Positions 11,343 through 21,644 of a DNA stretch of 64,000 bases are shown here, one piece after another. The stretch lies in contig BLSF01000040.1 in assembly GCA_012862575.1 (NCBI GenBank), positions 248,001-312,000 of the forward strand, written 5' to 3'. A program made the position numbers and the translations under genes. Within the stretch, counting starts at the first letter, position 1, and every line of letters begins with the position of its first letter. The notes under the pieces are model-generated. The model was not told the DNA's origin. It was given only the letters and a program-made list of their open reading frames with translations, and did no database searches. This DNA comes from Parietichytrium sp. I65-24A. Taxonomy: Eukaryota > Sar > Bigyra > Thraustochytrida > Thraustochytriidae.

Positions 11343-11985
11343 AATGATGTGTGACAGAGAGTGTGAATGAATGACTGAGTGAATGAGTGAGTGAATTGCA
11401 ATGGCCGACGATAGGTAGAGAGCGCGAGGGATGGGATGGGAACTGACTTCATTCAGTGAACTCAGTCGACTTGAACGAAGGTCAGAGTTCGGACTGTGTA
11501 AGAACGTTGGATTTACGGTCAGCTGAGCCTGAGCGTTTGGCGAACCTTGGTCTTGTGTTTTGGTCGGTTGGCATAGGCGCTTTCAAAGTTCAATCGCCAC
11601 AACTCTCAATCCAATCGTCGACCTCGAGGGCCGAGCTCTCCAGGTGTGCCAGCCCCGAGCAAGCGCAACTGTTTTGGCACCCGATCAACGATGACGAACT
11701 TGGGCTGCGCTCGTGTATTGCGCTTGAACTCTCCGCGAGGCTTTCTGGTTCCGCTTACGGATGCCAGGTGCAGTCACGGTGCAGTGCGATGATGATGGAA
11801 CGGATCGGCGAGAGGTTTTGCCGAGAGAATACGACTAGAAAGTACATGGACAATAGAACAAAATCAGAAACTGTCGTTCGGGAAGCGAAGCAGCTCGCTA
11901 CGATAGACGGTGACTTCACCAGCGATAGTACGAACAAGCGACGAGCAGCGAAGACTAAAACATCGCGTCCGTCGCTTCCATCGCG

Positions 11986-12152
11986 CGATGGGTTTGCTTT
12001 TACGAAGCGGAGCTCTCGTAAAAAACAAAGTTGAACATGGCTTATAATACATGGAACATGAAACACGAAACATTAAAGCCTCTAGCAAGCTAGCTCTGGA
12101 GCACATCTCTGTCCATCGCGTCGATGGGTTTGCTTTCACGAAGCGGAGCTCT
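11986..12152. repeat. Pair of 31-bp direct repeats
   Basis: The 31 bases at 11986-12016 recur at 12122-12152 with a single T/C difference, and the similarity extends a few bases upstream (TCCATCGCG). The copies are 136 bp apart in otherwise unique intergenic sequence. Confidence 0.85.
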
Positions 12153-12698
12153 TGTTCGTCGTCGTCGCTGCCATGTTCTTCAACTTCAATGAACTTTGAA
12201 TGAAACAAGAACACCATTCAACACATGAACACATGAACACATGGAAGGCACTATCTCTAGAGCTAGCTACTAGATCAACAGCTCTCAGGCATTAGTGAAA
12301 CTTTGAACTGGTGAAACGTAACGTAACGAAACGTAGCGCAACGTAACGGCGGCGGTGTGCGCAGGTGTGTGCGGGCGTATGTGCGGGTGTACGCGGCACA
12401 CTACGGGCAGTAAGGGGCCATTGAATGGCCGTGAATGCGCGTGAAGGCATAGCGAGAGCAGAGGCCAAGAGCAGGAAAGGACGAAAGGACGAAAGGAGGA
12501 GTGGCAGATTGAACAGAAGCCTGCAGCTTGGTCGAGAGAGAGGTGGACTGAAATTCAAAGAGGAGACCCGCGGTCGGAATCGCTGCCAAGAACTCGCGTC
12601 GCCACATAGGAACAATAAGAACATAGGACGGCGAAAGGAGTGGATGTGTCGGTGAGCCATCAAACGGTTCGGGCCAGGCATATCAAACGCGACGGAAT

Positions 12699-13175
12699 AT
12701 GGGTGTGCTAGACGCTCTGCAGAGAATCACGCGAAAGATTTTGAGCTGGATTGCCGATGTTTTGGCAGCAAGAGAACTGGGCTGGAGTGCGAAACCGGCC
12801 ACTTGCAAGTGCACGGATCTGATTGTGCACCCAAAGTATGGGAGGTTTCCACGCGCGAGCCCTCGCAAGAAACAATTGCATGGCTGCCGCCTACCGGAAG
12901 AGCTCACCCCGTTGATCCTTTCCTTCGTGGATGCAGCCACTCTCGCAACGTGCTCGAGAGTGTGCAAGACATGGTTCTTCCTCTCCTATGCGGATTCGCT
13001 GTGGTACCGGCAGTGCTTGGAAAAGTACAACGTAGATCCTGCCGCGCTTCGCGACTATTGCCGGAAAGCGGTGTGCGCAAGAACCCTCTTCATTCATCTT
13101 ACGGAATCCCGTGCACGCCTATTAGCAGGAGACACCGCATTTCAAGCTGGGGGCATCGCGATCGAGGTTCACTAG
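12699..13175 (+). CDS. Small F-box protein
   Basis: 158 residues from the ATG at 12699. The F-box lies at about residues 65-110: CRLPEELTPLILSFVDA, then LATCSRVCKTWFF, then DSLWYRQC. F-box proteins bind Skp1 through this motif and bring substrates to SCF ubiquitin ligases. There are no WD40, LRR or Kelch repeats, so the substrate-binding part must be the short Cys/Lys-rich amino half or the roughly 45 residues after the F-box, or a partner. The protein ends 83 bp from the stop of the convergent membrane-protein gene, so the 3' ends probably overlap or abut. The motif match is clear; the substrate is unknown. Confidence 0.8.
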   Translation: MGVLDALQRITRKILSWIADVLAARELGWSAKPATCKCTDLIVHPKYGRFPRASPRKKQLHGCRLPEELTPLILSFVDAATLATCSRVCKTWFFLSYADSLWYRQCLEKYNVDPAALRDYCRKAVCARTLFIHLTESRARLLAGDTAFQAGGIAIEVH

Positions 13176-13257
13176 AGAGAGAGTGGGGCCCTCCCCAGCC
13201 CTACCTTCCAAGGTGATTCATTCAAAATATTCTTCGCAAACTCATTGTTTTCTACTT

Positions 13258-14931
13258 CTATATCAGCAAAGAGCTCTCATTAAAAGGAAGGCCGGGTACT
13301 TGTGCGTACAAGCGCTCGCAATACATGCTGTACATTGAGAAGCGGGGCATATTCTCATAGCAATAGCAAATGTCTTGGCCCTCGCATCGGGAATTCAAAC
13401 CGGTAGAGTGGCGGACGAGGCCGCCAGCAAGCACCCCGCTGAGCATTGCGGCAAGTATGATGGAAAGCAGGTGATATCGCGTAGTTTGGCGAAAAAAGTC
13501 AAGAAGGTCGTACCCTCTTCGAATTTCAAACGCAATACAAGGAAGATCTGTTCCCACTTCAAAGAGAAATTGTATGAGAGCAGGTCTCACCAAATTGTAG
13601 ACATCAATGTCTAAAGAAAAAGGCTGCTCGTATTTTGTAAAGAGCTCCAAGGGCGCCTGCATTCGCGCCGAATTGAAAATGACCATCAATCTAAAAAACA
13701 ATGTCCACGAAAAATTCGTCCGTTGTCAGTGTAAACCATAAAAGCAGAGAGACCGACATTAAACATCAGCTTGTCGCGAGACTTACAGTGGGGCAAAAAA
13801 GATTGCCATGTACTCCGATAGCAGCTCCCCGCAAATGAGCATTGAGTAAAATCTCTTTTGTGCTAATTGAACATCTACTCCGCTTACCACGAAGGTTTTC
13901 CCGCTGCCCGAAAGCACTTTGGCTGTTGACATTCCCCGCAACATATTCCGGGAGACAACAGCCTCGTTCATGATGCTTGGTCGCACAGAACCGCGCCGCT
14001 TGAAAGAGCCAAGTTTTTCATCCCTCCACACAAGCGTGAGTCTTGATGCAAGCTCCATAAGGCTCTGAAAGAGCGAAGCATACACAAGAGTAGAATCGTC
14101 ATCAAATCTTGTGAATAAGAGCCGCAGAACCAGAGAGCCAGACATCATTGGCCAGAAATAGAGCAGTCCAGCAAAATCCCTCCAGACTTTATGCGACTTC
14201 GCCACATTCATACTGAGGCAGTATGACCTGGTACTGAAGCGAGTTAAAACGTACATCGTTTCGCGCACTAACGGGAACACAAATACCGCAAAAACGACTC
14301 GCGCAGTATCTGTCGTGGTCGGAATCATCTGGAACGCCACTAATAAAACAAAAGCGAGGAACATCGCTGAATATAGCTTCGCAGCTTGCCTGAACAGTTC
14401 AAGCTCTCTCCTGTATATAAATCGGAGAGCCAGTATCGACATTGCGAATGGGAACATGATGCCCTGCGGGCCATGGTTCCCGAACGGCGACCGGATCAGA
14501 AACAAGATGTAACCGAGGAAGTTTGCCCCGTACAATAACACCTTGGATGCTAAAGCCGTCTCTGGAAGTATGAGCATCAAGGACACGGGGATGTAAGCAA
14601 AGATTGTGAAGTCCTCAAAAAGCTCTTCTTGCAAGTATTCCGCGAGAGTGGTATAAGAATGACCCGAGTTTATCATACTCTCGTTGACCCAAAACTTTGG
14701 CCGCATGGGTTCCAGTCGAGGATTGAACCTGTCCAGCACGAACGGTGTCAGTGCCCCGACGCAGGCCACGACGCCCAGTGCAACACTGTACACTGTGATC
14801 AGCAATGTCTGTACCAGGGCAGTCCGTGCAGACGCCCTCGCGCTCGAGCCTGGAGCGTCCATCGTGTCTGTGCTCCAAGACGTCCATCCACCGGACTTGC
14901 CTCCATATCCGGCTCGACCGACGGCCTTCAT
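13258..14931 (-). CDS. Multi-pass membrane protein, paralogue A of a tandem trio, two exons
   Basis: Exons 14931..13787 and 13690..13258 flank a 96-bp intron (GTAAGT...TTTTAG), giving about 525 residues. I do not recognise the family. About 10-12 hydrophobic segments are visible. Features shared with the two genes upstream: DRFNPRLE after the first segment, RPKFW, VFPLVRETMYVLTRF, LLYFWPMMSGSLVLRLLFTRF-like core, CGELLSEY just before the intron, PCIAFEIRRGYDLLDFF and a Cys-rich loop CEGQDICYC near the end. The paired cysteines in the last loop suggest an extracytoplasmic disulphide. The conserved Arg/Glu/Asp residues inside hydrophobic stretches would suit a transporter or channel, but no function is shown. 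ATG 14931 is the first in frame. Confidence 0.85.
13691..13786 (-). other. Phase-2 intron in paralogue A
   Basis: GTAAGT donor and TTTTAG acceptor on the minus strand. It interrupts the codon right after FFAP, at the same place as the intron in paralogue B. Confidence 0.85.
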
Positions 14932-15490
14932 TCTCGCGCGACATTGCTCAATTCATTCAAGTCCAGTCCCCCACTCTTGAATTTTCCCCCAACTAAGCGA
15001 ACAATACTAACACTCTAAGATCGGCCTGGCCGCACAAGGGAAACAAAACCCATTACCCACCCGCTATGGTATTCTAGTCGAAACTATATTGGTGTCCGTT
15101 GTACTTCTTCAGACAGAGATCTCCTCGATCAGCTGTCACGCACGATTTGCGACGCTCGGCGTTTCAAATCAAAAGCATCGTATTTCCTGTGCCGACACTC
15201 ACATATTTATTTGTTGTCCTCCACACAGCAAAACTTTGGGCAATGTTCACGTGCTTAAAAGTTTAAATATATGAAGCTTTCTTGACCTGATGTCCGTTAC
15301 GTTAATATCCCGGCGCCGACGAGGTTGCTTTCATTAGATAGTCCATCGGCAGCGATTTTCGGTAGTTTGAAATTAACAGACTTGCAGTCCGACACTCCGT
15401 AAGTGTGTAGTCCTCCACGTTCAGAGGCGAGACATTCTCGCGAGTACACTGGATCGTACTGTAATTTGCGTATTAACAGTAACAAAACAT
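14932..15490. other. Intergenic between paralogues A and B
   Basis: Promoter side of A and 3' side of B. No gene is supported. After the stop of B both remaining minus-strand frames stay open to about 15300, which may be chance or an alternative tail (see findings). Confidence 0.4.
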
Positions 15491-17116
15491 TCACAGTGGT
15501 CCGTAAAGGCTCGCACAGTACAGCTCAAATAATGTGTTGTTCGAATAATGATCAAAGCATGAACATGCATCCATGTTGTAGCATCTTTCTGAGAGTCCAG
15601 AGGAGATCTGAATCATTGCCATCGCCGGGATGCCACTGAACACGCCGGCGAGAAGGAAAAAGCACATCTGCTGCCACTCGATTTGTCGAAAAAAAGCGAT
15701 CAAGTTGTATCCTCTGCGAAGTTCAATCGCAATGCATGGTATATCGACGGCAAGCTCAAATGCAAGCTGCACGAAGAATGGACGTGCAACATCCCACGTT
15801 CGCACGGCTTTATCGAAAGGCTCTTCCAGGTGCGTGTAAAATTCCAAAGGTAACTGGAGACGAGCTTCTGAGTACAAAATTATCACTCTATAGCAAACAC
15901 ACGCACACATTGAAATTCATACATTGTCAGTTGCAAAAGAGCTCAATCCAAGCAACATCATGCATACTTACGCTGGAACAAAAAGGATGGCTGTGTACTC
16001 TGCGATTAATTCTCCACAGATGAGGGCTGAGATGAACCTTCTACTAGCAAACGTGATTGTCTCTGGCGAAGTGGCTATAACAAGATCTTGATCTCCTTTG
16101 CGCAAACTTGCGTTTTTAGCATCGCTGTTCGCGCGAGCTGCGGATATAACCACCGCGGCCGGAAACACCACTGCTGACTTTCTTCTGCAAAGCCATTGTC
16201 TTATTTTTCGATCTCGCCAAGGCAATGTGACTCGAAAAAACAATTCAACAATGCACTGTAAGAAAGAAGCTACGACAAGCGCAACGTCACTCTCGAATCT
16301 TGTGAAAAGCAACCTTAAAACTAGAGAACTGGTCAGTATCGGCCACATGTAAAACAAACTCATGGCTCGCCTGTTCACGAGGCCCTTCGCCGCGAGGCTA
16401 GCATTCAGCGACAAATTTTGCGCGCCAAAGCGAGTGACCGCGTACATGGCTTCACGTATCAAGGGAAACACAGCCACGGCCAAAACTACTCGAGAGAGGT
16501 CAGAATTGCTTGGAATGTACGTAAACACGAAGAAAAACGTAACAGCGACGAGGAGCGCGGCTACTTGCTTGCTGGCCTCAATAAAAAACGATTGCTGGCT
16601 CCAAAAAGCAATTCTCAGCCCAAGGACAGTAAACACCACGGGAGCCAGCATGGCTTCACTTCCCAACGGACCAAATTGAGAGCCGGCCACGTACACCACG
16701 ACGCCAATCGACGTGATGCCGAGGAGTGGTAGGTACCGGAGCGTCGGGAAAACAACTATCACGGCGAAAGGAATGTAAAAGTGAAACGTGACGTCCTCGA
16801 CGAAGTCTTCCACCAAGTAGTCTGAAATATTAACATACGAGCCAAAGTTGTGAAAGCGATTCAGCACCTGTTCTCCTTCCCAAAACGCCACTCGCATCTT
16901 CGCTGATGCTGAATTGAAGCGATCGTAAATAAATATGAACATGCACCCGGCAAAGGGTATCAAAGCGAGAGCGATGCTGAACAACAGCGTTTTTAACACC
17001 TCCTTTGAAAGTGGCTCTTTGACTGCGCCATCGTCTTCCAAAGGTGTCTCAACCCCATCTCCCTCGCGGCGCAACCTGACTCTTCCATCCCCCTCTGACA
17101 GGTGATGTGCCGACAT
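15491..17116 (-). CDS. Multi-pass membrane protein, paralogue B of a tandem trio, two exons
   Basis: Exons 17116..15972 and 15887..15491 flank an 84-bp intron (GTAAGT...CTATAG), giving about 513 residues. It is homologous along its whole length to the neighbours: DRFNSASAKMR, VFPLIREAMYAVTRF, SLFYMWPILTSSLVLRLLF, CGELIAEYTAILF, DIPCIAIELRRGYNL and a terminal CYNMDACSCF loop. The charged amino terminus (about 40 residues, acidic and Arg-rich) differs from A and C. The first exon is 1145 bp, the same length as in A, and the intron has the same phase and position. The protein ends a few residues after LYCASLY, a little earlier than A and C. Function unknown; an integral membrane protein is certain from the hydrophobic segments. 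Confidence 0.85.
15888..15971 (-). other. Phase-2 intron in paralogue B
   Basis: GTAAGTATGC donor, CTATAG acceptor; removing it restores the homology with the uninterrupted paralogue C. Confidence 0.85.
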
Positions 17117-17588
17117 GTCTGCAAAGCCTCCTCACGCACCCGCCATCAACCAACGCCCCGAGCAACCCGTTGTCTGAGCCACACAGGGCCTTCTCCTCCG
17201 CTTGCAACCTGGAGGAGACGGCCTCTCCGAGCGACTTGCGGAGTTGGGTGAAGTGAACCTTTTCTTCAGTTTCAGTTCACAGTTCACAGTTCACAGTTCA
17301 CAGTTCACAGTTCACAGTCAATCTGCTCCATCGTGTGACTCGCGGGCGCTAGCTAGTAGAGTTAGTAGGTGCCAAGTCACGGCAGGGCTGTAAGGTACCT
17401 CGCCAGCTGGTTGTTGTGGTGACAGTCCAAAATCAAAGTCGGAACACCTCGAAAACAAAACCACCAGCGGACACTTTACTAGCAGAAATGTACATGTTCT
17501 ATTTTAACCGATGCGGGGAAGGGGTGACTCAGATAATGGTGACGGTGGTCCAGACGAGTCCTTTGGGGAAGTGTGCAAGAAGTTCCCT
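17117..17588. other. Intergenic upstream of paralogue B
   Basis: Contains a 7-bp tandem repeat and otherwise no coding signal. Confidence 0.5.
17274..17318. repeat. Tandem repeat, 7-bp unit CAGTTCA
   Basis: About six uninterrupted copies upstream of paralogue B. Confidence 0.9.
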
Positions 17589-17851
17589 TTATTGAACTGT
17601 CAGTGATGTAAAGTCCCAGTCGGCAGGCTCCACTTTCACCTTGAAACGCGCATTGACTACTTCGCCTCGCTTTATCGCCTCTTGAGCTGCCTCCGTGGAC
17701 ATTAAATAGTTGTCAAAAACCGTGACCGTGGTGGCACCGTGGCCTCTGTGACCGTGACATTGGCCAACTTAACGGCTCTCGAGACATAGCACTCGTTAGG
17801 AAAAACAATTTTACCAGTCCTTTCACCACACACGAACAGTTCTCGTTGTAA
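17589..17851 (-). pseudogene. Gene relic with frame break, C-terminal piece of an unrecognised protein
   Basis: On the minus strand a protein-like stretch begins ELFVCGERTGKIVFPNEC, continues KLANVTVTEATV, then shifts frame and continues TVTVFDNYLMSTEAAQEA to a C terminus DWDFTSLTVQ and a TAA at 17589-17591. The break coincides with an 11-bp imperfect duplication of a GCC-ACGGT motif around 17728-17743. No ATG precedes the piece; an in-frame TGA lies just upstream, and the body of paralogue C starts about 45 bp further on. Composition in the two frames is strongly protein-like while the third is not. It may be the remnant of a gene displaced by the tandem family, or a real 3' exon with a sequencing error. 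No family is recognised. Confidence 0.45.
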
Positions 17852-17895
17852 TCATGTATAATAGTTATTTCATTCATCTCACAGTAAATCAGAAG

Positions 17896-19536
17896 CTAGA
17901 AGGACGGAATCCCGCCGTCGGGGTACAAGTGCCAGCAATAGAGGCTTAGCAATGTATCAGAGTGGATTCCATCCGGACCATTGCAATAGCAGATATCCCT
18001 GTCGAGGCACTCGGACGTGAGCCCGTCAACTTGAAAGATGACCGCTTGGAGCATTATTGCACTTAGTGTTCCAGACATCGCGAGAACTGCACAAAACGCC
18101 CATTTTTGACTGGAAAAGTGCTCCAGCAGAGGATAGCCCCGCCTTTGTTCCACAAAAACGCAAGGAATGTCAACAAGAACTTCGAATACGAACTGAATAA
18201 GCGCTGACCAGACGAGCTTTTCAAGGTCAACTGTGGGCAAAAATGGATTCTCCTCCAACACATAGAAATCGATCGGGAGCTGCAATTTCGCCTTCTGAAA
18301 CATGATGATCACAATTGGCATGGCAATAATTGCAGTATACTCCGCCAAAAGCTCACCACAAATCATCCCGGCGTAGAACCTTCGGTGGTAACGCTTGATC
18401 TCATCTCGATCGGTGACCACCAACACTGAGACTCCGAAGGATGAGATCCTCGCTGAGTTATATGGCTGCTTTACACTTGAATCTGACGACTTCAAGAACT
18501 CGTCAGGAACTACAATGGCCTCAACACCAACCTTGGAGCGCCGCAACCAGCTCAGAAGCCTCTGTACCTGTTTGTCACGCCAGGACAGCGTCAAACGCAG
18601 CACAAGTTCCGTCACGCTTTGGCACAAGGCGGCAAATGTAATTGTTGCTGTGTCACCAAAAGTAGTGAGCATGAGCCGAAGGAAAACAGAAGATCCCAAT
18701 GTTGGCCATAAGTACAACAAGCCAATTGCGCTCCGGCGAATTGTAGCCACTTTTGCAACTCGAGGGTCGAGTGAGAGGCCACGGGCACTAAACCTTGAGC
18801 ACGCGTAGATAATTTCCCGGACTACAGGAAATATCAGAACAGCAAACAACAATCTTTCCCAATTCCCTTCCGGCGTTGCCATTCGAAATGCAAAAAGCAG
18901 AACCAAAGCAGCTAACATGGCCAGTACTTCCTTGGAACAGTGCCAGAAGAGCGTTGGGTATCCCCAAAGCATAGCCTTGGTTGCAACCAAGGACGACAAG
19001 AAAGGAAGAGCGAGAGCATAGGACGCTGCATTCCCGAGTGGCCCGACCCACAAATATGCGACATAGCCGCAAAACACAATCAGCATTGCCATAACTTTCC
19101 TCCAGATTGAGATGGACTTGATAATAATTGCGAAGGTCACGGGCAAAAAGAAGAAAACGAGGAGATCCTCGAACAAATCTTCTTGTATATAATGCAGTAG
19201 GGATCGGTGTCCCCGTCCGGTGTATATCATCACTTGATTTTCCCAGAAACGTGGCCGCAGGAAGTCAAGCGCAGGATTGAACCTGTCTATGGAGAGTTGC
19301 ACGAGTGTCCCAGCGATGGTCACGCAACCGAAGACTATACTGTACAAGATGATCTTGAGGATACTGAGACACTCAGAGCCTTTTTGCCGCTTTGGCGGAA
19401 GGATACCGCTGCCCAATTGCGAAGAAAGGCTCAAAGCAGAAAAAACTCTCTTCATACCTTTGTCTTGCGTCTCAGCCCGAGAAGATGGCTCGCCCCAGTT
19501 GCCCCACCTGCCTTCAGGCGCCGCGTCGGGCGCCAT
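17896..19536 (-). CDS. Multi-pass membrane protein, paralogue C of a tandem trio, intronless
   Basis: 546 residues in one uninterrupted frame from the ATG at 19536. Same family as the two downstream genes: DRFNPALDFLRPRFW, VFPVVREIIYACSRF, GLLYLWPTLGSSVFLRLML, CGELLAEYTAIIAMPIV and DIPCVFVEQRRGYPLLEHF, ending with the Cys loop CLDRDICYC. The first about 55 residues are polar and form a cytosolic leader. The site where A and B carry an intron is here simply coding (between AMPI and VIIMF). About 11 membrane segments can be drawn. The start region is flanked upstream by two copies of a 34-bp repeat. Function is unknown; the buried Arg and Glu residues shared by all three copies are the likely functional centre. 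Confidence 0.85.
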   Translation of the reverse strand: MAPDAAPEGRWGNWGEPSSRAETQDKGMKRVFSALSLSSQLGSGILPPKRQKGSECLSILKIILYSIVFGCVTIAGTLVQLSIDRFNPALDFLRPRFWENQVMIYTGRGHRSLLHYIQEDLFEDLLVFFFLPVTFAIIIKSISIWRKVMAMLIVFCGYVAYLWVGPLGNAASYALALPFLSSLVATKAMLWGYPTLFWHCSKEVLAMLAALVLLFAFRMATPEGNWERLLFAVLIFPVVREIIYACSRFSARGLSLDPRVAKVATIRRSAIGLLYLWPTLGSSVFLRLMLTTFGDTATITFAALCQSVTELVLRLTLSWRDKQVQRLLSWLRRSKVGVEAIVVPDEFLKSSDSSVKQPYNSARISSFGVSVLVVTDRDEIKRYHRRFYAGMICGELLAEYTAIIAMPIVIIMFQKAKLQLPIDFYVLEENPFLPTVDLEKLVWSALIQFVFEVLVDIPCVFVEQRRGYPLLEHFSSQKWAFCAVLAMSGTLSAIMLQAVIFQVDGLTSECLDRDICYCNGPDGIHSDTLLSLYCWHLYPDGGIPSF

Positions 19537-21644
19537 GGTAACTCAAAATTTCGCCTGGAATGCTCGCGGCTCTACGAACGTGCGACGCCTCGAATGCTCG
19601 CGGCTCTACGAACGTGCGACGCCTCGCTGCATCTCACATCACCAGGGTTTGTGTGCTCGACGTGTGTGGCTTGTAAATATGTTTTACTCGTCGTACGATA
19701 AATGCAAAGAACAAGTCCCGTCATGCATGTCGGCGAGTGCTCTGACTGCATGGGTCGTACGAGTCAACAAAGCATTCCCAACCAAAACGAAGTCACTCTT
19801 CAGCGTTGAGGAAAACAAACTGCTTGCTACAAGCTTGGTTAAGGCCGGCAATCGTACCAAGTGTCACTTCCAGCGCCTGAGGGATGTGGGTTGAACGGAC
19901 ACTTGGGCAAGCTGCTGGCGAGCTCCCAAAGCAGTGAACTTAGTGCCAACGATGAAGTTTGCTACGAAAGAGCCAGGTTGCAATTATCAAGTTGGAATCC
20001 CCAAGATGCACCTGCTCTCGTTCCTCTCGCTGCAAGCAAGTGCGGTTTCAAAGTTGTTGAGATCCAAATCCAAAGAGGATCAGTGGCTTTTGCTCGCTTC
20101 GACATCCCGCAGTAGCCGCCTGTTATACTTTTCGCCAAATCCTGACACTCCAGCTCACCCTTACGCTTCTCTTTTCTACTCTGCTCAATCTTAAGTTTTC
20201 TTTTCCTCTTTTTTTGCTTGTTACAGACTCGGAGAGCTCGTTCACAACGATGTCATTCTGGAAAACGTAGGCCGCGAAACACATCGTGTGCCAACTTGCT
20301 TTTGGAGCTCGCGGCATATGTCGGTTGCATTCTTCGTTAAAATATTTGCGTTGCAAAGTGGAAGTGCTGCAAAAGACCAGACGGTATGTCATGCACGATC
20401 ATCTGAATTCTGAATCCTGACGGTCTTCTGATTCGTGGACATTGTAGTGTCAGATTCGGCCAAAATGACAGTCACTGTGTGAAAGAGACTCAACGGTAAA
20501 ATTGTTCGTGCAGCTCGAGGAAGGCCGAAACGCTATGTGCATGTAGCCACCTGCCTCGCTCGTTCTCATGCGACACACCGTTCCCTCACCGCGCTTACTG
20601 AGAATATTCGCATCGCTGCGCACTCAGGCTGGTGCCACTCGGCATCGTTGCTCAACTTCGCAAGACAAGACAACGTAGTTCTGGGCAGGCTTTGTAGCGC
20701 CCCCTTTCATACACTAGCACACTCAGCACATGCAACTTTCGGGATCATGATGTCTAAGACATCATCACGCGTCGATTTTCCTGCCGGGGAGGGAGGCTGT
20801 TGAAGAATGGAGCTGGAGAGACCCAAGACATGACGAGCACCTTTTTTCTCTCCATCGGAAAGCAAGACTTTTACTATTAACCAAAAAGAAAAGACGCCGA
20901 CCGGACACGTCCACCAAATAAAAACAGCCTCGCCTCTTCGTTTAATCCACGCCGCCGAGTCAACACTCAGGCCATTCCCGCAACCATGGCTCGCTCGCAC
21001 ACGATCCCTTGTCAAGTTCAATGGACATGAGCAAATTTTAATTAATGAGACTAAACGAGGCTGCAAACTTGAAACTTGTATCTTTTTAATCAACCCAAAG
21101 CGCGAACCGATGAAGAGCGGAAAGCGCAAAGTGGTTTTTCTCCTATCTCCAACTCCCCAAATGTATTCACAAGTTCATAAGCTCGATGAACCGACATATC
21201 TATTTAAACCCGTCCTGCCAAGCAAACGTTGACAAGGCGATCACCCTCATAGTTCTCGTTATTTGATTCAGTAACATAGAAACGAAGAACGCACCTGAAC
21301 TTTAATTGTGCGTTGCGAGGACTGTGAGCCGCGAGCTGCGAGGACCCTTGCGTACGGTATTCGCGCGTACGGATTTGTTAAGCTGTCCCGAGGACTTGGA
21401 GGTACTTGGAGCATAAGGAAAGTGTACGCGAAGGCAGGCGGGGAAAAACTGCCGCGGGAAGGCTTTCGCATTTCGCATTTCGCATTTCGAGCCGAGGAAC
21501 ACAAGTAACCGAAGTCTGTGAGACGTCCGCAGCCGCGCTTGCTGTACATCTCACAGACGAACATACGAACATACGAACATAAGCACCTGCGCGGGTACTG
21601 AGTTGTGCGTGCGAAGCAAAGAAGCAAAGAAGCAAAAGCGGTTT
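19537..21644. other. Intergenic, divergent paralogue C / LRR region
   Basis: No gene is supported. Frames such as 19277-19894 (+) and 20707-21129 (-) show no domain and overlap other frames. The region contains a tandem 34-bp duplication next to the start of paralogue C and short GCATTTC and CGAACATA repeats near 21465-21590. Confidence 0.45.
19558..19625. repeat. Perfect tandem duplication of a 34-bp unit
   Basis: Bases 19558-19591 and 19592-19625 are identical. The unit begins GAATGCTCGCGG and ends GCGACGCCTC. It sits 22 bp upstream of the start codon of paralogue C, so it probably lies in its leader or core promoter. Confidence 0.95.

Larger units (their letters stand above)
10795..12698. 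other. Intergenic, divergent nitroreductase / F-box region with several microsatellites
   Basis: No gene is supported. A frame from 11456 to 12034 opens only with GTG and has no recognisable domain. The interval contains several short tandem repeats, a dispersed 31-bp direct repeat, AACGT-type repeats near 12312-12345, and a purine-rich leader before the F-box start. Confidence 0.5.

Noticed and set aside
11456-12034. 192-residue plus-strand frame
   Set aside because: Opens only with GTG; the first ATG is deep inside; it includes one copy of the 31-bp repeat and has no domain.
19277-19894. 205-residue plus-strand frame over the start of paralogue C
   Set aside because: Runs antisense to a real gene and through the 34-bp repeat; no domain.
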